Shown piece by piece: positions 1 through 10,086 of a DNA stretch of 64,000 nt (position 1 is the first letter of the stretch; every line of letters starts with the position of its first letter). A model generated the notes under the pieces. It was not told where the DNA came from. It did no database searches and was given only the letters and a program-made list of their open reading frames with translations. The stretch is from Agrococcus sediminis (GTDB lineage Bacteria; Actinomycetota; Actinomycetes; Actinomycetales; Microbacteriaceae): contig NZ_VOIR01000016.1 of NCBI RefSeq assembly GCF_007923295.1, positions 1-64,000 of the forward strand. Direction: 5' to 3'. Both the position numbers and the translations under genes were made by a program.

Positions 1-2
1 CC

Positions 3-83
3 AACACCATCGACCCGGCACGCAGCTACTGGCGCAACACGAGAAGAGCCCCCGGCCGATGGCCAGGGGCTCTCTCTTCGTGA
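3..83 (+). CDS. possible C-terminal end of a truncated upstream ORF (IS481-like?)
   Basis: The frame is open from the window edge to a TGA and reads NTIDPARSYWRN followed by an Arg/Pro-rich tail. A short motif of the form T-I/L-D-P-x-R-x-Y near the C terminus resembles the end of IS481/rve-type transposases, and paired short repeats follow directly. With only 26 residues visible the identity cannot be settled. The hairpin at 45-73 overlaps its last codons. Confidence 0.22.
   Translation, partial: NTIDPARSYWRNTRRAPGRWPGALSS
45..73. terminator. hairpin terminator left of the tRNA
   Basis: An 8-bp perfect stem (AGAGCCCC pairing with GGGGCTCT) encloses a 13-nt G/C-rich loop. It lies downstream of tRNA-Ala on the minus strand and at the end of the partial ORF on the plus strand, so it could serve either. 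There is no strong T-run. Confidence 0.5.
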
Positions 84-86
84 CAC

Positions 87-122
87 ATGTCGCGACTCAG
101 GTGAGACCTATGTCGCGACTCA
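87..122. repeat. 13-bp direct repeat pair ATGTCGCGACTCA
   Basis: ATGTCGCGACTCA occurs at 87-99 and again at 110-122, 23 bp apart start to start, with a GTGAGACC spacer. Such repeated TGTCGCGAC words resemble the ends of IS481-type elements in Actinobacteria (from memory). They may be the right end of an element whose body lies left of the window. Confidence 0.45.
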
Positions 123-127
123 TCACA

Positions 128-203
128 TGGTGGATCTGGGGGGACTCGAACCCCCGACCCCCTGCATGCCATGCAGGTGCGCTACCAGCTGCGCCACAGA
201 CCC
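128..203 (-). tRNA. tRNA-Ala (anticodon GGC)
   Basis: The reverse complement folds as a 76-nt tRNA. The acceptor is GGGTCTG paired with CAGATCC (one G-U), then discriminator A and an encoded CCA. The D arm contains AGCTGGTAGC, the anticodon stem CCTGC/GCAGG encloses loop ATGGCAT, and the T arm carries GGTTCGAGTCC. Anticodon GGC reads Ala GCC/GCU codons. The gene is divergent from ktrB. Confidence 0.96.
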
Positions 204-230
204 TCACGCTGCTCTCGGAGCAACCCGATT

Positions 231-260
231 ACTCTACAACACGTTGTGACGGGATGTCAC
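231..260 (-). promoter_or_regulatory. sigma70-type promoter of tRNA-Ala
   Basis: On the minus strand GTGACA (260-255) and TAGAGT (236-231) are separated by 18 bp. This would start transcription about 20 nt before the mature tRNA end. It lies inside the short region shared with ktrB. Confidence 0.6.
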
Positions 261-271
261 ATCGGCGGGCG

Positions 272-288
272 TATGCTCATCGCTCGTG
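272..288 (+). promoter_or_regulatory. -10 element for leaderless ktrB mRNA
   Basis: TATGCT at 272-277 lies 8 nt before the GTG at 286. There is no ribosome binding site between them, which fits a transcript that starts at the start codon. Confidence 0.5.
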
Positions 289-1653
289 CAGGCGATCCGC
301 CGGCCCCGCTCGGGGCTGATCCAGCTCTGGGAGCGACAACACCCCGCCAGACGCATCTTCGCCGGGTTCATCGCGCTCAACTTGACGGGCTGGGGCCTGC
401 TGATGCTGCCCATCTCGAAGGAGGGCGACGGCGGCGCGAACTGGATCGAGGCGCTCTTCACCGCCGTCTCCGCCGCGTGCGTGACCGGCCTCACCGTCGT
501 CGACACCGAGCTCTACTGGACGCCGTTCGGCCAGGGCGTGATCCTCGTGCTCATCCAGCTCGGCGGCCTCGGCGTGATGGTCTTCGCGAGCCTCATCGGC
601 ATCTTCGTCGTGCGCCGGCTCACGCTCGGCTCGCGCCTCACGACCGCGCAGGAGGCGCACGCCGAGGGCATCGGCCAGCTGCGCCGCCTCATCGTGAGCA
701 TCGCCACCATCGCCGTCGTGGTCGAGTGCGCGGTCGCGATCGTGCTCTGGCTGCGCTTCTGGCTCGGCCGCGGCGAGGAGCCGCTCCACGCCCTGTGGCT
801 CGGCGTCTTCCACGCCGTCTCGAGCTTCAACAACGCCGGCTTCGCGCTCTTCAGCGACAACCTCATGGGCTTCGTCGACGACCCGTGGATCCTGCTGCCC
901 CTCGCGACCGCGACCATCATCGGCGGCCTCGGCTTCCCGGTGATCATGCAGATCCTGAAGCACGCGCCCCACCCGCGCCGCTTCTCGATGCACACCTGGC
1001 TCGTGCTCACCGGCACGGCGCTGCTGCTCACCGTCGGCACCGTCGCCATCGCGGCCCTCGAGTGGAACAACCCCGGCTCGCTCGGCGCCCACCCGACCGG
1101 CACGCGCATCCTCGATGCCTTCTTCCACTCGGTGCAGACGCGCACGGCCGGCTTCAACGCGCTCGACATCGGCGCGTTCGAGCCCGAGACGCTGCTCGTG
1201 ATGGATGTGCTGATGTTCATCGGCGGAGGCCCGGCGGGCACCGCGGGCGGCATCAAGATCACGACGTTCGGCGTGCTCGCCGCGATCATCATCGCCGAGG
1301 TACGCGGCGACCCCACCGTCACCGTCTTCGGCAAGCGCCTCTCGCGCGCCGTGCACCGCGAGGCGACCACGGTCGCGCTGCTGTCGGTCGGCCTCTGCTA
1401 CGCCGCCACCGTCGCGATCATGCTGCTCACCGACATCGACCACGACCGCGTGCTCTTCGAGGTGATCTCGGCGTTCGCGACCGTCGGCCTCTCGACCGGC
1501 ATCACCGCAGCCGTCGGCACCCCGAGCCAGCTGATCCTCATCCTCCTCATGTTCCTCGGCCGCGTCGGCCCCATCACCGTCGCGACCGCCATCGCCCTCC
1601 GCCCCCGCAGGCTCGCGTACGAGCTGCCCAAGGAAAGGCCCATCATTGGCTAG
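286..1653 (+). CDS. ktrB: KtrB/TrkH-type potassium transporter membrane subunit
   Basis: This is the ion-translocating subunit of a Ktr-type K+ uptake system in the cytoplasmic membrane. The 455-aa hydrophobic protein shows the four pore-loop repeats with filter glycines: CVTGLTVVD, SFNNAGFALF, TRTAGFNALD and ATVGLSTGI. This fits the KtrB/TrkH superfamily and its usual 430-480 aa length. The GTG start is chosen for the -10 box 8 nt upstream and the full N terminus. The ktrA gene overlaps its end by 8 bp, so the two are co-translated and form the gated complex. Confidence 0.93.
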   Translation: MQAIRRPRSGLIQLWERQHPARRIFAGFIALNLTGWGLLMLPISKEGDGGANWIEALFTAVSAACVTGLTVVDTELYWTPFGQGVILVLIQLGGLGVMVFASLIGIFVVRRLTLGSRLTTAQEAHAEGIGQLRRLIVSIATIAVVVECAVAIVLWLRFWLGRGEEPLHALWLGVFHAVSSFNNAGFALFSDNLMGFVDDPWILLPLATATIIGGLGFPVIMQILKHAPHPRRFSMHTWLVLTGTALLLTVGTVAIAALEWNNPGSLGAHPTGTRILDAFFHSVQTRTAGFNALDIGAFEPETLLVMDVLMFIGGGPAGTAGGIKITTFGVLAAIIIAEVRGDPTVTVFGKRLSRAVHREATTVALLSVGLCYAATVAIMLLTDIDHDRVLFEVISAFATVGLSTGITAAVGTPSQLILILLMFLGRVGPITVATAIALRPRRLAYELPKERPIIG

Positions 1654-2353
1654 GCTCCGCAACCCCTTCGACGCGTCGACGATCGGCTCCGCCACGTCGG
1701 TCGCCGTCATCGGCCTCGGCCGCTTCGGCACCGCCCTCGCGCTCGAGCTCATGGCGCACGGCACCGAGGTGCTCGGCATCGACGGCGACGAGCAGGTCGT
1801 GCAGGCGCTGAACGGCGAGCTCACCGCCGTCGTCGCCGGCGACGCCACCCGCCCCGAGCTCATCGAGCAGCTGGGCCTGGCCGACTTCGACCGCGTCGTC
1901 GTCGCGATCGGCACCGATGTGACCGCCAACATCCTCACCACGAGCCAGCTGCTGCGCGTGGGCGTCAAGGAGGTGTGGGCGAAGGCGCTCGACGAGCGGC
2001 ACGCGCTGATCCTGCACCAGCTGGGGGTGCACCACGTCGTGCGGCCCGAGGCCGACATGGGCCGCCGCGTCGCGCACATGGTGCGGGGCGCGCTCGAGGA
2101 CTTCATCGAGATCGACGCCGGCTACGCGGCCGTGCGGCTCGAGGCGCCCCTCGACCTGCTGGCGGTGCCGCTGCGCGAGCTCGGCCTGCAGGTCAAGCAC
2201 GGCATCGGCATCGGCGCCGTGCGACGCGACGGCGCCTGGGTGATTGCCAACCCCGAGACACGGCTCGAGCGCGGCGACATCCTGCTCGTGCACGGCACGA
2301 CCGCCAAGGTCGAGGCCTTCGCCGCGTCGGCCGCGAAGCGCCGCGAGCCGTAG
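1646..2353 (+). CDS. ktrA: KtrA/TrkA-type NAD-binding gating subunit
   Basis: This cytosolic RCK protein binds nucleotide and gates KtrB. The N-terminal Rossmann fold begins VAVIGLGRFG with the glycine motif at residues 23-28 and an acidic residue after the second strand (GIDGDE). The TrkA_C-like ligand domain occupies roughly residues 145-225. The total of 235 aa is normal for the family. The TTG start is preceded by AAGGAAAGG about 8 nt upstream and lies inside the last codons of ktrB, giving coupling. Confidence 0.93.
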   Translation: MARLRNPFDASTIGSATSVAVIGLGRFGTALALELMAHGTEVLGIDGDEQVVQALNGELTAVVAGDATRPELIEQLGLADFDRVVVAIGTDVTANILTTSQLLRVGVKEVWAKALDERHALILHQLGVHHVVRPEADMGRRVAHMVRGALEDFIEIDAGYAAVRLEAPLDLLAVPLRELGLQVKHGIGIGAVRRDGAWVIANPETRLERGDILLVHGTTAKVEAFAASAAKRREP

Positions 2354-2356
2354 GCC

Positions 2357-3637
2357 TCACGCCCGGGCGGGGGCCTCCAGCGGCGCGTCCTCGGGGGCCG
2401 CGGATGCGCCGGGCACCACGAGCGCGGCGATGCCGGTGGTCACGGGGATCGCGAGCACGAGCCCGATGGAGCCGACGAGCGTGCGCACGACCTCCTCGAC
2501 CACCTCGCCGGTCGTCAGCTGCACGTCGACCGGCGCATCCGTCATCCACATCACCATGAGCAGCGGCAGCGCCGCCCCGACGTAGGCGAAGGCGATCGTG
2601 TAGACGGTCGAGGCGATGTGGTCGCGGCCGATGCGCATCGCGCGCGCGAAGAGCTCGCCGCGGCTCGCGCCCGGCGCGACCGCGCGCAGCTCCCACACCG
2701 CCGACGCCTGCGTGATCGTGACGTCGTTGAGCACGCCCATGCCGGCGAGCACGAGGCCGCAGAGGAACACGTCCGACAGGTCGGCGCTCGTCTGCGTGAA
2801 GAGGATCTGCGACTCCTCGGCGCTCGTGCCCATGATGCGCGACGACGACGTCGCGAGCCACGCGATGCCGGCGGTGAGCAGCAGGCCGATGAGGGTGCCG
2901 AGGAGCGCCGTGGTCGTGCGGGTGCTGAAGCCGTGCGCGAGGTAGAGCACGATGCACATGACGACGGATGCGCTCACGAGCGCGACCGGCAGGGCCGGCT
3001 CCCCCGCGAGCAGAGCGGGCAGCGTGAACGCGCCGATCGCCGCGAACGCACCGACGAGCCCGACGATCGCCGCTACGCCGCGCCAGCGCGCGACCGCCAC
3101 GACGACGCCGACGAAGGCGAGGGCGAGCAGCGCGAGCGGGATCTCGCGCGCGAAGTCGACGAAGACGTACGTCGAGCCGAAGCCCGCAGCCTCGGGGATG
3201 TCGAACACGCGCATCCGGTCGCCGTCGCCGATCTCGCCCATCGCCTCGGGCGGCACCGCCACCTGCACGGCGGTGCCGTCGTCGAGGCGCGCGGGCACGA
3301 GGGCGGTCGCCTCGTCGGGCACGCCCTCGGAGGTGGCGTGCAGCGAGCCGGCGCCCTCGCCGAAGTACGGCATCCGGTCGGGCAGCGCGTCGGCGCTCGG
3401 CCACAGCACGAACAGGCCCACGATCGTCGCGAGCAGCATCGGCACGAGCGCCGCCCACAGCGCCACGCGGGAGCGCACGCTCACCCGCAGGTCGTCGCCG
3501 TGCTCGTGGCTGTGCGCGGTCGGGCGGGCGATGACGCCGGAGCCCAGCTCGTCGTCGCCGAAGCTCACCTCGCGCGGCCGCCACGGGTCGCGCTCCGAGT
3601 GCCGCGCCTCCAGCGCCCGGTTCCGATGACGCCCCAC
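2357..3637 (-). CDS. YibE/F family multipass membrane protein
   Basis: This 426-aa protein has one N-terminal membrane segment (about residues 55-75), an extracytoplasmic stretch, then a block of seven or so helices typical of the YibE/F-like family. Family function is not established; a transport role is usually suggested. I chose GTG at 3637 because GGGGGAG sits about 4 nt upstream and longer frames lack a start signal. It converges with ktrA, leaving only 3 bp between stops. It is monocistronic as far as I can see. Confidence 0.8.
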   Translation of the reverse strand: MGRHRNRALEARHSERDPWRPREVSFGDDELGSGVIARPTAHSHEHGDDLRVSVRSRVALWAALVPMLLATIVGLFVLWPSADALPDRMPYFGEGAGSLHATSEGVPDEATALVPARLDDGTAVQVAVPPEAMGEIGDGDRMRVFDIPEAAGFGSTYVFVDFAREIPLALLALAFVGVVVAVARWRGVAAIVGLVGAFAAIGAFTLPALLAGEPALPVALVSASVVMCIVLYLAHGFSTRTTTALLGTLIGLLLTAGIAWLATSSSRIMGTSAEESQILFTQTSADLSDVFLCGLVLAGMGVLNDVTITQASAVWELRAVAPGASRGELFARAMRIGRDHIASTVYTIAFAYVGAALPLLMVMWMTDAPVDVQLTTGEVVEEVVRTLVGSIGLVLAIPVTTGIAALVVPGASAAPEDAPLEAPARA

Positions 3638-3728
3638 AGCGCTCCCCCTTCGATGCGCGGGCAGGCTACCAGCGGGCGCGCCCCCCACTCGGGGAGGCGG
3701 GCCGCGGCGCTCGCCGCCCGAATCGCGC

Positions 3729-4577
3729 CTACCGCGCGCCGCCGTCGCCGCCGGCCGCTTCCGTCCGTGCGACGACGCTGCGGGCGTGCCGCAGGATCGG
3801 CTCGTCGACCATCCGCCCCTCGAACGAGAAGACGCCCGGCGTCGCCTCGGCGGCCGCGAGGATGCGCCGCGCCTCGTCGAGCTGCGCCTCGGTGGGCGCG
3901 AACGCCCGCCGGTACGGCTCGACGTGGCTCGGGTGGATCGCGGCCTTCGCGCCGAAGCCCGACGCGGCGGCGTCGACCGCTTCCGCGTGCGCGCCGGCGA
4001 CATCGGCGATGTCGGTGCGGATCGCGTCGATCGCGGTCACCCCGAAGGCGCCGGCCGCGACCAGCACGCGGCTGCGGGCGTGCAGCGCGACATCGCGGTA
4101 GGCGCCCGCCTCGTCGCGGCTCGACGTGCCGCCGAGCGAGGCGACGAGATCCTCGGCGCCCCACATGAGGCCGACGACCGCCGTGTGCGCGGCGAGCTGC
4201 TCGACCGCGAGCACGCCCATCGCGGTCTCGACGAGCGCCACGACGCGCGCGCCCGGCACCTCCTCGACGACGCGGTCGACCTGCTGGGGCCCCTCGGCCT
4301 TCGCGAGCATCACGGTGCGGAACGGCGACGCGGCGACGGCCGCGAGGTCGTCGTCGAAGCCGGCCGCGGTTGCGTCCTGCACGCGCACGATCGTGCGCGC
4401 GGGGTCGAGGTCGGCGGCCTGCACCGCCCGGCGGGCCTCGGCCTTGGACTCGGGACCCACCGCGTCCTCGAGGTCGAGGATCACCGCATCCGCCCGCGCC
4501 GCGGCCTTGCCGAAGCGGTCGGGGCGGTCGCCGGGGCAGAACAGCAGCGCGGGGCCCATGCCGAGCGCCCCGCTCAC
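3729..4577 (-). CDS. HpcH/CitE-like beta-hydroxyacyl-CoA lyase of leucine catabolism
   Basis: This TIM-barrel lyase of the HpcH/HpaI/CitE superfamily is about 282 aa. Visible motifs are [10 protein letters not shown] (CoA-binding loop), ILDLEDAV (metal-site Glu/Asp), [20 protein letters not shown] and [14 protein letters not shown]. The GTG start overlaps the maoC stop as GTGA, with GGGAGG 7 nt before it. It is the last gene of the bkd-acc operon. The same neighbourhood in Mycobacterium tuberculosis (Rv2495c-Rv2502c) includes the CitE-like Rv2498c, reported to act as an HMG-CoA/citramalyl-CoA-type lyase. By analogy it may cleave HMG-CoA to acetyl-CoA and acetoacetate; that is inference. Confidence 0.85.
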   Translation of the reverse strand: MSGALGMGPALLFCPGDRPDRFGKAAARADAVILDLEDAVGPESKAEARRAVQAADLDPARTIVRVQDATAAGFDDDLAAVAASPFRTVMLAKAEGPQQVDRVVEEVPGARVVALVETAMGVLAVEQLAAHTAVVGLMWGAEDLVASLGGTSSRDEAGAYRDVALHARSRVLVAAGAFGVTAIDAIRTDIADVAGAHAEAVDAAASGFGAKAAIHPSHVEPYRRAFAPTEAQLDEARRILAAAEATPGVFSFEGRMVDEPILRHARSVVARTEAAGGDGGAR

Positions 4578-5140
4578 GCCGAGGCCTCCCCCGGCGCCTC
4601 GGCCGACGCATCCTGCCGGCCCTGCATGAGCACCTTGCGCACCGCGCGGGCGACGACCTCGCCGTGCTGGTTGCGCGCCTGGTGCTCGAAGGTGGCGATG
4701 CCCTGGCCGGGCCGCGACTGCGAGGCGCGCTTGTCGAGCACGCGCGTCTCGCAGTAGATGGTGTCGCCGTGGCGCACGGGCGCCGGGAACGTGACCTCGC
4801 TGAAGCCGAGGTTGGCGACGATCGTGCCGAGCGTCAGCTGCCCGACCGAGAGGCCGACCATGGTCGCGAGCGTGTGCATCGAGTTCATGAGCGGCTCGCC
4901 GAACTCGGTCGTCTCGCTCCACGCGCGGTCGAGGTGCAGCGGCTGCGGGTTCATCGTGAGCGTCGTGAACAGCACGTTGTCGGTCTCGGTCATCGTGCGA
5001 CCGGGCCGGTGCTCGTAGACGACGCCCTGCTCGAGCTCGTCGAACCAGAGGCCGCGCTGGGTGATGCGGCGCTCGGTGCTCGTCTGCTCGGTGCCGGTCG
5101 TCTCGGCACCGCTCGTCTCGGGGCCTGTGGTCTCGGTCAT
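4574..5140 (-). CDS. MaoC-like hotdog dehydratase
   Basis: This 188-aa protein has a 30-residue Thr/Glu-rich N terminus followed by a single hotdog fold. [14 protein letters not shown] matches the MaoC hydratase signature (N-P-x-H-x-D/N). It probably hydrates an enoyl-CoA such as 3-methylglutaconyl-CoA, the step between the carboxylase and the lyase encoded on either side. The ATG start overlaps the upstream stop (ATGA) and its own stop overlaps the lyase start (GTGA), so it sits in a tightly coupled operon. The substrate is inferred from context. Confidence 0.85.
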   Translation of the reverse strand: MTETTGPETSGAETTGTEQTSTERRITQRGLWFDELEQGVVYEHRPGRTMTETDNVLFTTLTMNPQPLHLDRAWSETTEFGEPLMNSMHTLATMVGLSVGQLTLGTIVANLGFSEVTFPAPVRHGDTIYCETRVLDKRASQSRPGQGIATFEHQARNQHGEVVARAVRKVLMQGRQDASAEAPGEASA

Positions 5141-7056
5141 GCGGATGCCTCCTCGGGCGTCACGGTCGCGAGCTCCTGCCCGCGCGCGACCTGCTCCCCG
5201 ACCCTGGCATGCAGGTGCACGGTGCCGGCGACCGGCGCGCGCAGCACGTGCTCCATCTTCATCGCCTCGACGCTCACGACCGCCTGCCCCTCGGCGACGC
5301 GGTCGCCGTCGGCGACGTGCGCGGCGACGACCGTGCCGGGCATCGGGGATGCGAGGCTCGGCTCGGCGTCGGCACGGCCGCGTCGGGTGCGCGGCGGGGT
5401 CTCGACGAGCCAGTCGCCCTCCGCCGTGCGCACCCACGTGCCCTCGGCGGTGCGCACGAGCCACGGCTCGACGGGCGTCGCGAGCTCGTCGACGGTGCCG
5501 TCGGCGCGGTGCACGGTCGTGCGCTCCCCCAGCGCCTGCACGCGCGCGGTGCCGTCGCCGTCGCGGAACGTCGCCCGCCGGCCGACCGCGCCGCCGATGC
5601 GCCAGCCGTCGGGCTGCCAGGCGCCGAGCCGCATCGGCAGCGCCTGCCCGAGGTCGGCGGCCGCCGCGGCGAGCGCGTCGCTCGGGATGCGCGCGGCGGC
5701 GATGCGCTCGCCCTCGCGGTCGATGAAGCCGGTGTCGAGCTCGCCCGCCCGCACGCTCGGCTCGTCGAGCAGCGCACGCAGGAAGCCGCGGTTCGTGACG
5801 ACGCCGAAGATGCTCGTCTCGGCGAGCGCGTCGCGCAGGCGCTCGAGCGCCTGCCCGCGGGTCGCGCCGTGCGCGATGACCTTCGCGATCATCGGGTCGT
5901 AGCTCGAGCCGACCTCGCCGCCCTGCTCGACCCCCGCATCCACCCGCACGTCGTCGCCGTACGGCCAGTCGATCGCGAGCACCGTGCCGCCGGTGGGCAG
6001 GAAGCCGGCCGACGGATCCTCGGCGTAGATGCGCGCCTCGATCGCGTGGCCCGAGAGCGTCACGTCGTCCTGCGCGATCGCGAGCCGCTCCCCGGCGGCG
6101 ATGCGCAGCTGCTGCTCGACGAGGTCGACGCCGGTCACCATCTCGGTGACGGGGTGCTCGACCTGGAGGCGCGTGTTCATCTCCATGAAGAACGGCTCGT
6201 CGGGCCGGTCGCCCGCGACGATGAACTCGACGGTGCCGGCGCCCACGTAGCCGACCGAGCGGGCCGTCTCGACGGCCGCCTGCCCGATCGCCGCGCGCTG
6301 CGCCTCGGTGAGCAGCGGGCTCGGGGCCTCCTCGATCACCTTCTGGTGCCGGCGCTGCAGCGAGCACTCGCGCTCGCCGAGGTGGATGACGGTGCCGTGC
6401 GCGTCGGCGAGCACCTGCACCTCGATGTGGCGCGGGCTGGTCACGAACCGCTCGATGAAGAGGGTGTCGTCGCCGAACGACGACGTGGCCTCGCGCCGCG
6501 CCGCGGCGAGCGACGAGGGCAGGCCGGCCGCGTCGTCGACGCGGTACATGCCCTTGCCGCCGCCACCGGCGGCGGGCTTGATGAGCACGGGGAACCCGAC
6601 GCGCTCGGCGCCGGCGATGAGCGCCGCGTCGTCGAGGCCGGGCTCCGCGATGCCGGGCACGGTCGCGACGCCGCGCGACTCGACCGCGTGCCGGGCCGAG
6701 ATCTTGTCGCCCATCGTCTCGATCGCCGATGCCGGCGGGCCGATGAACACGACCCCCGCATCCGCGCACGCCTGCGCGAACGCCGCGTTCTCCGACAGGA
6801 AGCCGTAGCCGGGGTGGATCGCCTGCGCGCCGGACGCGCGCGCCGCCTCGATGATCTTCTCGATCGAGAGGTAGGTGTCGCGCAGCGCCCCCGCGCCGAG
6901 CGAGACGACCTCGTCGAAGTGGGCGGGGTGCGGCGACGGGTCGTCGTCGGCGCGCACGGCGACCGAGCGGATGCCGAGGTCGCGCAGGGTGCGCGCGACG
7001 CGGATGGCGATCTCGCCGCGGTTGGCGACGAGCACGGTGTCGAACATCTCGGGCAT
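5137..7056 (-). CDS. acyl-CoA carboxylase alpha subunit (biotin carboxylase + BCCP)
   Basis: The 639-aa subunit carboxylates its own biotin using ATP and bicarbonate. The N-terminal biotin carboxylase domain reads [25 protein letters not shown] (ATP grasp), [19 protein letters not shown] and [13 protein letters not shown]. The C-terminal biotinyl domain carries VEAMKMEH with the target Lys about 40 residues from the end. Context with MccB-like beta, MaoC and CitE suggests methylcrotonyl-CoA carboxylase. Candidate starts lie at 7068 (GTGA overlap), 7056 and 7047; I prefer 7056 but it is uncertain. Confidence 0.9.
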   Translation of the reverse strand: MPEMFDTVLVANRGEIAIRVARTLRDLGIRSVAVRADDDPSPHPAHFDEVVSLGAGALRDTYLSIEKIIEAARASGAQAIHPGYGFLSENAAFAQACADAGVVFIGPPASAIETMGDKISARHAVESRGVATVPGIAEPGLDDAALIAGAERVGFPVLIKPAAGGGGKGMYRVDDAAGLPSSLAAARREATSSFGDDTLFIERFVTSPRHIEVQVLADAHGTVIHLGERECSLQRRHQKVIEEAPSPLLTEAQRAAIGQAAVETARSVGYVGAGTVEFIVAGDRPDEPFFMEMNTRLQVEHPVTEMVTGVDLVEQQLRIAAGERLAIAQDDVTLSGHAIEARIYAEDPSAGFLPTGGTVLAIDWPYGDDVRVDAGVEQGGEVGSSYDPMIAKVIAHGATRGQALERLRDALAETSIFGVVTNRGFLRALLDEPSVRAGELDTGFIDREGERIAAARIPSDALAAAAADLGQALPMRLGAWQPDGWRIGGAVGRRATFRDGDGTARVQALGERTTVHRADGTVDELATPVEPWLVRTAEGTWVRTAEGDWLVETPPRTRRGRADAEPSLASPMPGTVVAAHVADGDRVAEGQAVVSVEAMKMEHVLRAPVAGTVHLHARVGEQVARGQELATVTPEEASA

Positions 7057-7064
7057 CTCGCCGA

Positions 7065-8753
7065 TCACATCCTGAAGACGCCGAAGCGCGGCTCGGGCAG
7101 CGGGACTGCGGTCACGACGTCGAGCGCCATGCCGAGGATCCGGCGCGTGTCGGCGGGGTCGATGACGCCGTCGTCCCACAGCCTCGCGGAGGCGTAGTAC
7201 GGGTTGCCCTGCCGCTCGTACTGCTCGCGCACCGGGCGCTCGAACTCGCCCTGCGCATCCGCCGACCACTCCTCGCCGCGCGCCTCGATCTGATCGCGCT
7301 TGACGGTCGAGAGCACGGATGCGGCCTGCGGCCCGCCCATCACGCTCACGCGGGCGTTGGGCCACAGCCACAGGAACCGGGGGTCGTAGGCGCGGCCGCA
7401 CATCGAGTACGTGCCGGCGCCGAAGGATCCGCCGACGACGACCGTGAGCTTGGGCACGCGGGTGGTGGCGACGGCGGTGACCATCTTGGCGCCGTGCTTG
7501 GCGATGCCGCCGCGCTCGGCCTCGGAGCCCACCATGAAGCCGGTGATGTTCTGCAGGAACACGAGCGGCACGCCCCGCTGGTCGCACAGCTCGATGAAGT
7601 GCGCGCCCTTCATCGCCGACTCGGAGAAGAGCACGCCGTTGTTGGCGATGATGCCGACGGTGTGGCCGTGCAGCTCGGCGAAGCCCGTCACGAGCGTGTC
7701 GCCGTAGCCGGCCTTGAACTCGTGGAACTCGCTGCGGTCGACGATGCGGGCGATGATCTCGCGCGCGTCGTAGGGCGTCTGCAGATCGGGCGGGATCGCG
7801 TCGTAGAGGGTCGACGGGTCGACCGCCGGCGCCTGCTCGTCGTCGAGCGCGCCGAGCGGCGCGTAGGCGAACCAGCCGAACCTCGCCTCCTTCGCGGGCA
7901 CGGCGCCCGCCTCGGCCGCGCGGTCGCCGGGCGGCAGCGCCGCCACCATGTCGCGCACGATCTCGAGCGCGTGCGCATCGTCGTCGGCGAGGTGGTCGAC
8001 GACGCCCGAGACCTCGGCGTGCAGCACGCCGCCGCCGAGCGACTCCGCGTCGACGACCTCGCCCGTCGCGGCCTTCACGAGCGGCGGGCCGCCGAGGAAG
8101 ATCGTGCCCTGGTCGCGCACGATCACCGTCTCGTCGCTCATCGCCGGCACGTACGCGCCGCCGGCGGTCGACGAGCCCATCACGGCCGCGAGCTGCGGGA
8201 TGCCGAGCGCCGAGAGCTGCGCCTGGTTGAAGAAGATGCGGCCGAAGTGCTCGCGGTCGGGGAACACGTCGTCCTGCATCGGCAGGAACGCGCCGCCCGA
8301 GTCGACGAGCGCGATGCACGGCAGGCGGTTCTCGCGCGCGATCTGCTGCGCCCGCAGGTGCTTCTTCACCGTCAGCGGGTAGTAGGTGCCGCCCTTGACG
8401 GTCGCGTCGTTCGCGATCACCATCACGGCCCGGCCGTGCACGAGGCCGATGCCCGCGACGACGCCCGCGCTCGGCGCATCCCCCGGCTCGCCCTCCGCAG
8501 CGTCGCCGTACACGCCCCACGCCGCGAGCGGCGCGACCTCGAGGAACGGGCTCCCCGGGTCGAGCAGCGCATCGATGCGGTCGCGGGCGAGCAGCTTGCC
8601 GCGCTCGACGTGGCGCTGCCGCGACGCCTCGGGGCCGCCGAGCGCCGCGCGGGCGAGGCGCTCGCGCAGCTCGCCGACCAGCTGCTCCATCGCGGCGCGG
8701 TTGGCGCGCGCCTCGTCGGAGGACGGGTCGACACGGGTCGTGAGGGCGTGCAT
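7065..8753 (-). CDS. acyl-CoA carboxylase beta subunit (methylcrotonyl-CoA type)
   Basis: This is the carboxyltransferase subunit of 562 aa that moves CO2 from biotin to an acyl-CoA. It contains the two crotonase-like halves of the family: [28 protein letters not shown] and the oxyanion-hole [15 protein letters not shown] in the first, and [22 protein letters not shown] in the second. These words resemble MccB more than PccB, matching a leucine pathway. It lies 16 bp after the E2 gene and touches the alpha subunit gene. Confidence 0.92.
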   Translation of the reverse strand: MHALTTRVDPSSDEARANRAAMEQLVGELRERLARAALGGPEASRQRHVERGKLLARDRIDALLDPGSPFLEVAPLAAWGVYGDAAEGEPGDAPSAGVVAGIGLVHGRAVMVIANDATVKGGTYYPLTVKKHLRAQQIARENRLPCIALVDSGGAFLPMQDDVFPDREHFGRIFFNQAQLSALGIPQLAAVMGSSTAGGAYVPAMSDETVIVRDQGTIFLGGPPLVKAATGEVVDAESLGGGVLHAEVSGVVDHLADDDAHALEIVRDMVAALPPGDRAAEAGAVPAKEARFGWFAYAPLGALDDEQAPAVDPSTLYDAIPPDLQTPYDAREIIARIVDRSEFHEFKAGYGDTLVTGFAELHGHTVGIIANNGVLFSESAMKGAHFIELCDQRGVPLVFLQNITGFMVGSEAERGGIAKHGAKMVTAVATTRVPKLTVVVGGSFGAGTYSMCGRAYDPRFLWLWPNARVSVMGGPQAASVLSTVKRDQIEARGEEWSADAQGEFERPVREQYERQGNPYYASARLWDDGVIDPADTRRILGMALDVVTAVPLPEPRFGVFRM

Positions 8754-8769
8754 GCTCCTACCGTGCCAC

Positions 8770-10086
8770 TCAGCGGGCCAGTGCGAGCGCAGGACGCTCC
8801 AGCACCGCCGCGATGTCGGCCAGGAAGCCGGCCGCCTCGCGCCCGTCGAGCACCCGGTGGTCGAACGAGACCGTCACCGTGCACACGTCGCGCAGCACGA
8901 TCTCGCCGCCGTGCTCCCACGGCATCCGCCGGATCGCGCCGAGCGCGATGATCGCCGACTCCCCGGGGTTCAGGATCGGGATGCCGCCGTCGACGCCGAA
9001 GACGCCCACGTTCGAGATGGTGATGTTCGACGAGGTGAGCTCGGCCATCGACAGCGTGCCCTCGCGGGCGCGCGTCGCGCGGTCCTTGATCTGCGCGGTG
9101 AGCTCGAGCGCATCCATGGTCTCCGCCTCGTCGATCGAGGCGACCACGAGGCCGCGGTCGGTCGAGACGGCGATGCCGAGGTTGACGTGCGCGAAGCGCT
9201 CGAGCTCGTTCGTGTCGGCGTGGAACGACGCGGTCACGTCGGGCCAGCGCTTCGCGGCGAGCAGGATCGCGCGGCTCGCGAGCGCCAGGAACGACGCGTC
9301 GCCGGCCTTGGCGAGCGCGAGCGTCTCGGTCACGTCGACCTGGTGGAACGTGGCCGCGTGCGGCACCGTGAGCGCTGACTGCGTCATCGCGGCCGCCGTG
9401 TGCTTGCGCAGCCCCGTGACCTTCTCGCGCGTCGAGGCGGGCGCCTGCGCGGGGGCGGCGGATGCGGTGCCGACCGCGTCGAGGTCGGCGCGCGTCACGA
9501 GGCCGTCGGGCCCCGTCGGACGCACCGACTGCAGGTCGATGCCCCGCTCCTTCGCGAGCTTCCGCACCGGCGGCATGGCGCGGCGCTTGGCCGTGCCGGG
9601 CGCGGCGGCCGTCGCCCGCTCGTCGCGCACGAAGGGCTCGACGTCCCACGTGCGCTTCGCGCGGGTCGGCTTGCCGCCGTGCACGGTGATGTGCCCGACG
9701 AGCACCGACACCTTCTCGGGCTGCGCCTCGGGCGCGGGCTCGGCCTCCACCTCGGCCACCGAGTCGTCGGGGCTCGCGACCGGACCGCCCTCGGGCGACG
9801 GCGCGGGCGCCTCGCCCGCAGGCGCATCCGGAGCCTGGGCCGGTGCGTCGCCGGCGAGCTCGAAGTCGATGAGCGGCGCGCCCACGTCAACCGTCTCGCC
9901 CTCGGCGGCGTGCAGCTTGGCGATGGTGCCCTCGTACGGGCTCGGCAGCTCGACGACCGCCTTGGCCGTCTCGATGTCGGCGAGCACCTGGTTGAGCTCG
10001 ACCGAGTCGCCCTCGGCGACGCGCCAGGCGACGACCTCGCTCTCGGTGAGGCCCTCGCCGAGGTCGGGCAGCAGGAAGGTCTTCAT
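8770..10086 (-). CDS. branched-chain alpha-keto acid dehydrogenase E2 (dihydrolipoyl acyltransferase)
   Basis: The 438-aa E2 core transfers the acyl group to CoA. One N-terminal lipoyl domain carries the lipoylation site in DIETAKA (about residue 42). A Pro/Ala/Glu linker follows, then a peripheral-subunit binding domain ([14 protein letters not shown], about 165-200) and the catalytic domain ending FDHRVLDG with the active His. The ATG overlaps the E1 beta stop (ATGA). No E3 (lipoamide dehydrogenase) is in the window, so a shared housekeeping E3 is expected. Confidence 0.93.
   Translation of the reverse strand: MKTFLLPDLGEGLTESEVVAWRVAEGDSVELNQVLADIETAKAVVELPSPYEGTIAKLHAAEGETVDVGAPLIDFELAGDAPAQAPDAPAGEAPAPSPEGGPVASPDDSVAEVEAEPAPEAQPEKVSVLVGHITVHGGKPTRAKRTWDVEPFVRDERATAAAPGTAKRRAMPPVRKLAKERGIDLQSVRPTGPDGLVTRADLDAVGTASAAPAQAPASTREKVTGLRKHTAAAMTQSALTVPHAATFHQVDVTETLALAKAGDASFLALASRAILLAAKRWPDVTASFHADTNELERFAHVNLGIAVSTDRGLVVASIDEAETMDALELTAQIKDRATRAREGTLSMAELTSSNITISNVGVFGVDGGIPILNPGESAIIALGAIRRMPWEHGGEIVLRDVCTVTVSFDHRVLDGREAAGFLADIAAVLERPALALAR

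Noticed and set aside
19-319. Short frames around and across the tRNA gene
   Set aside because: They cross a clear tRNA and have no ribosome site or recognisable domain.
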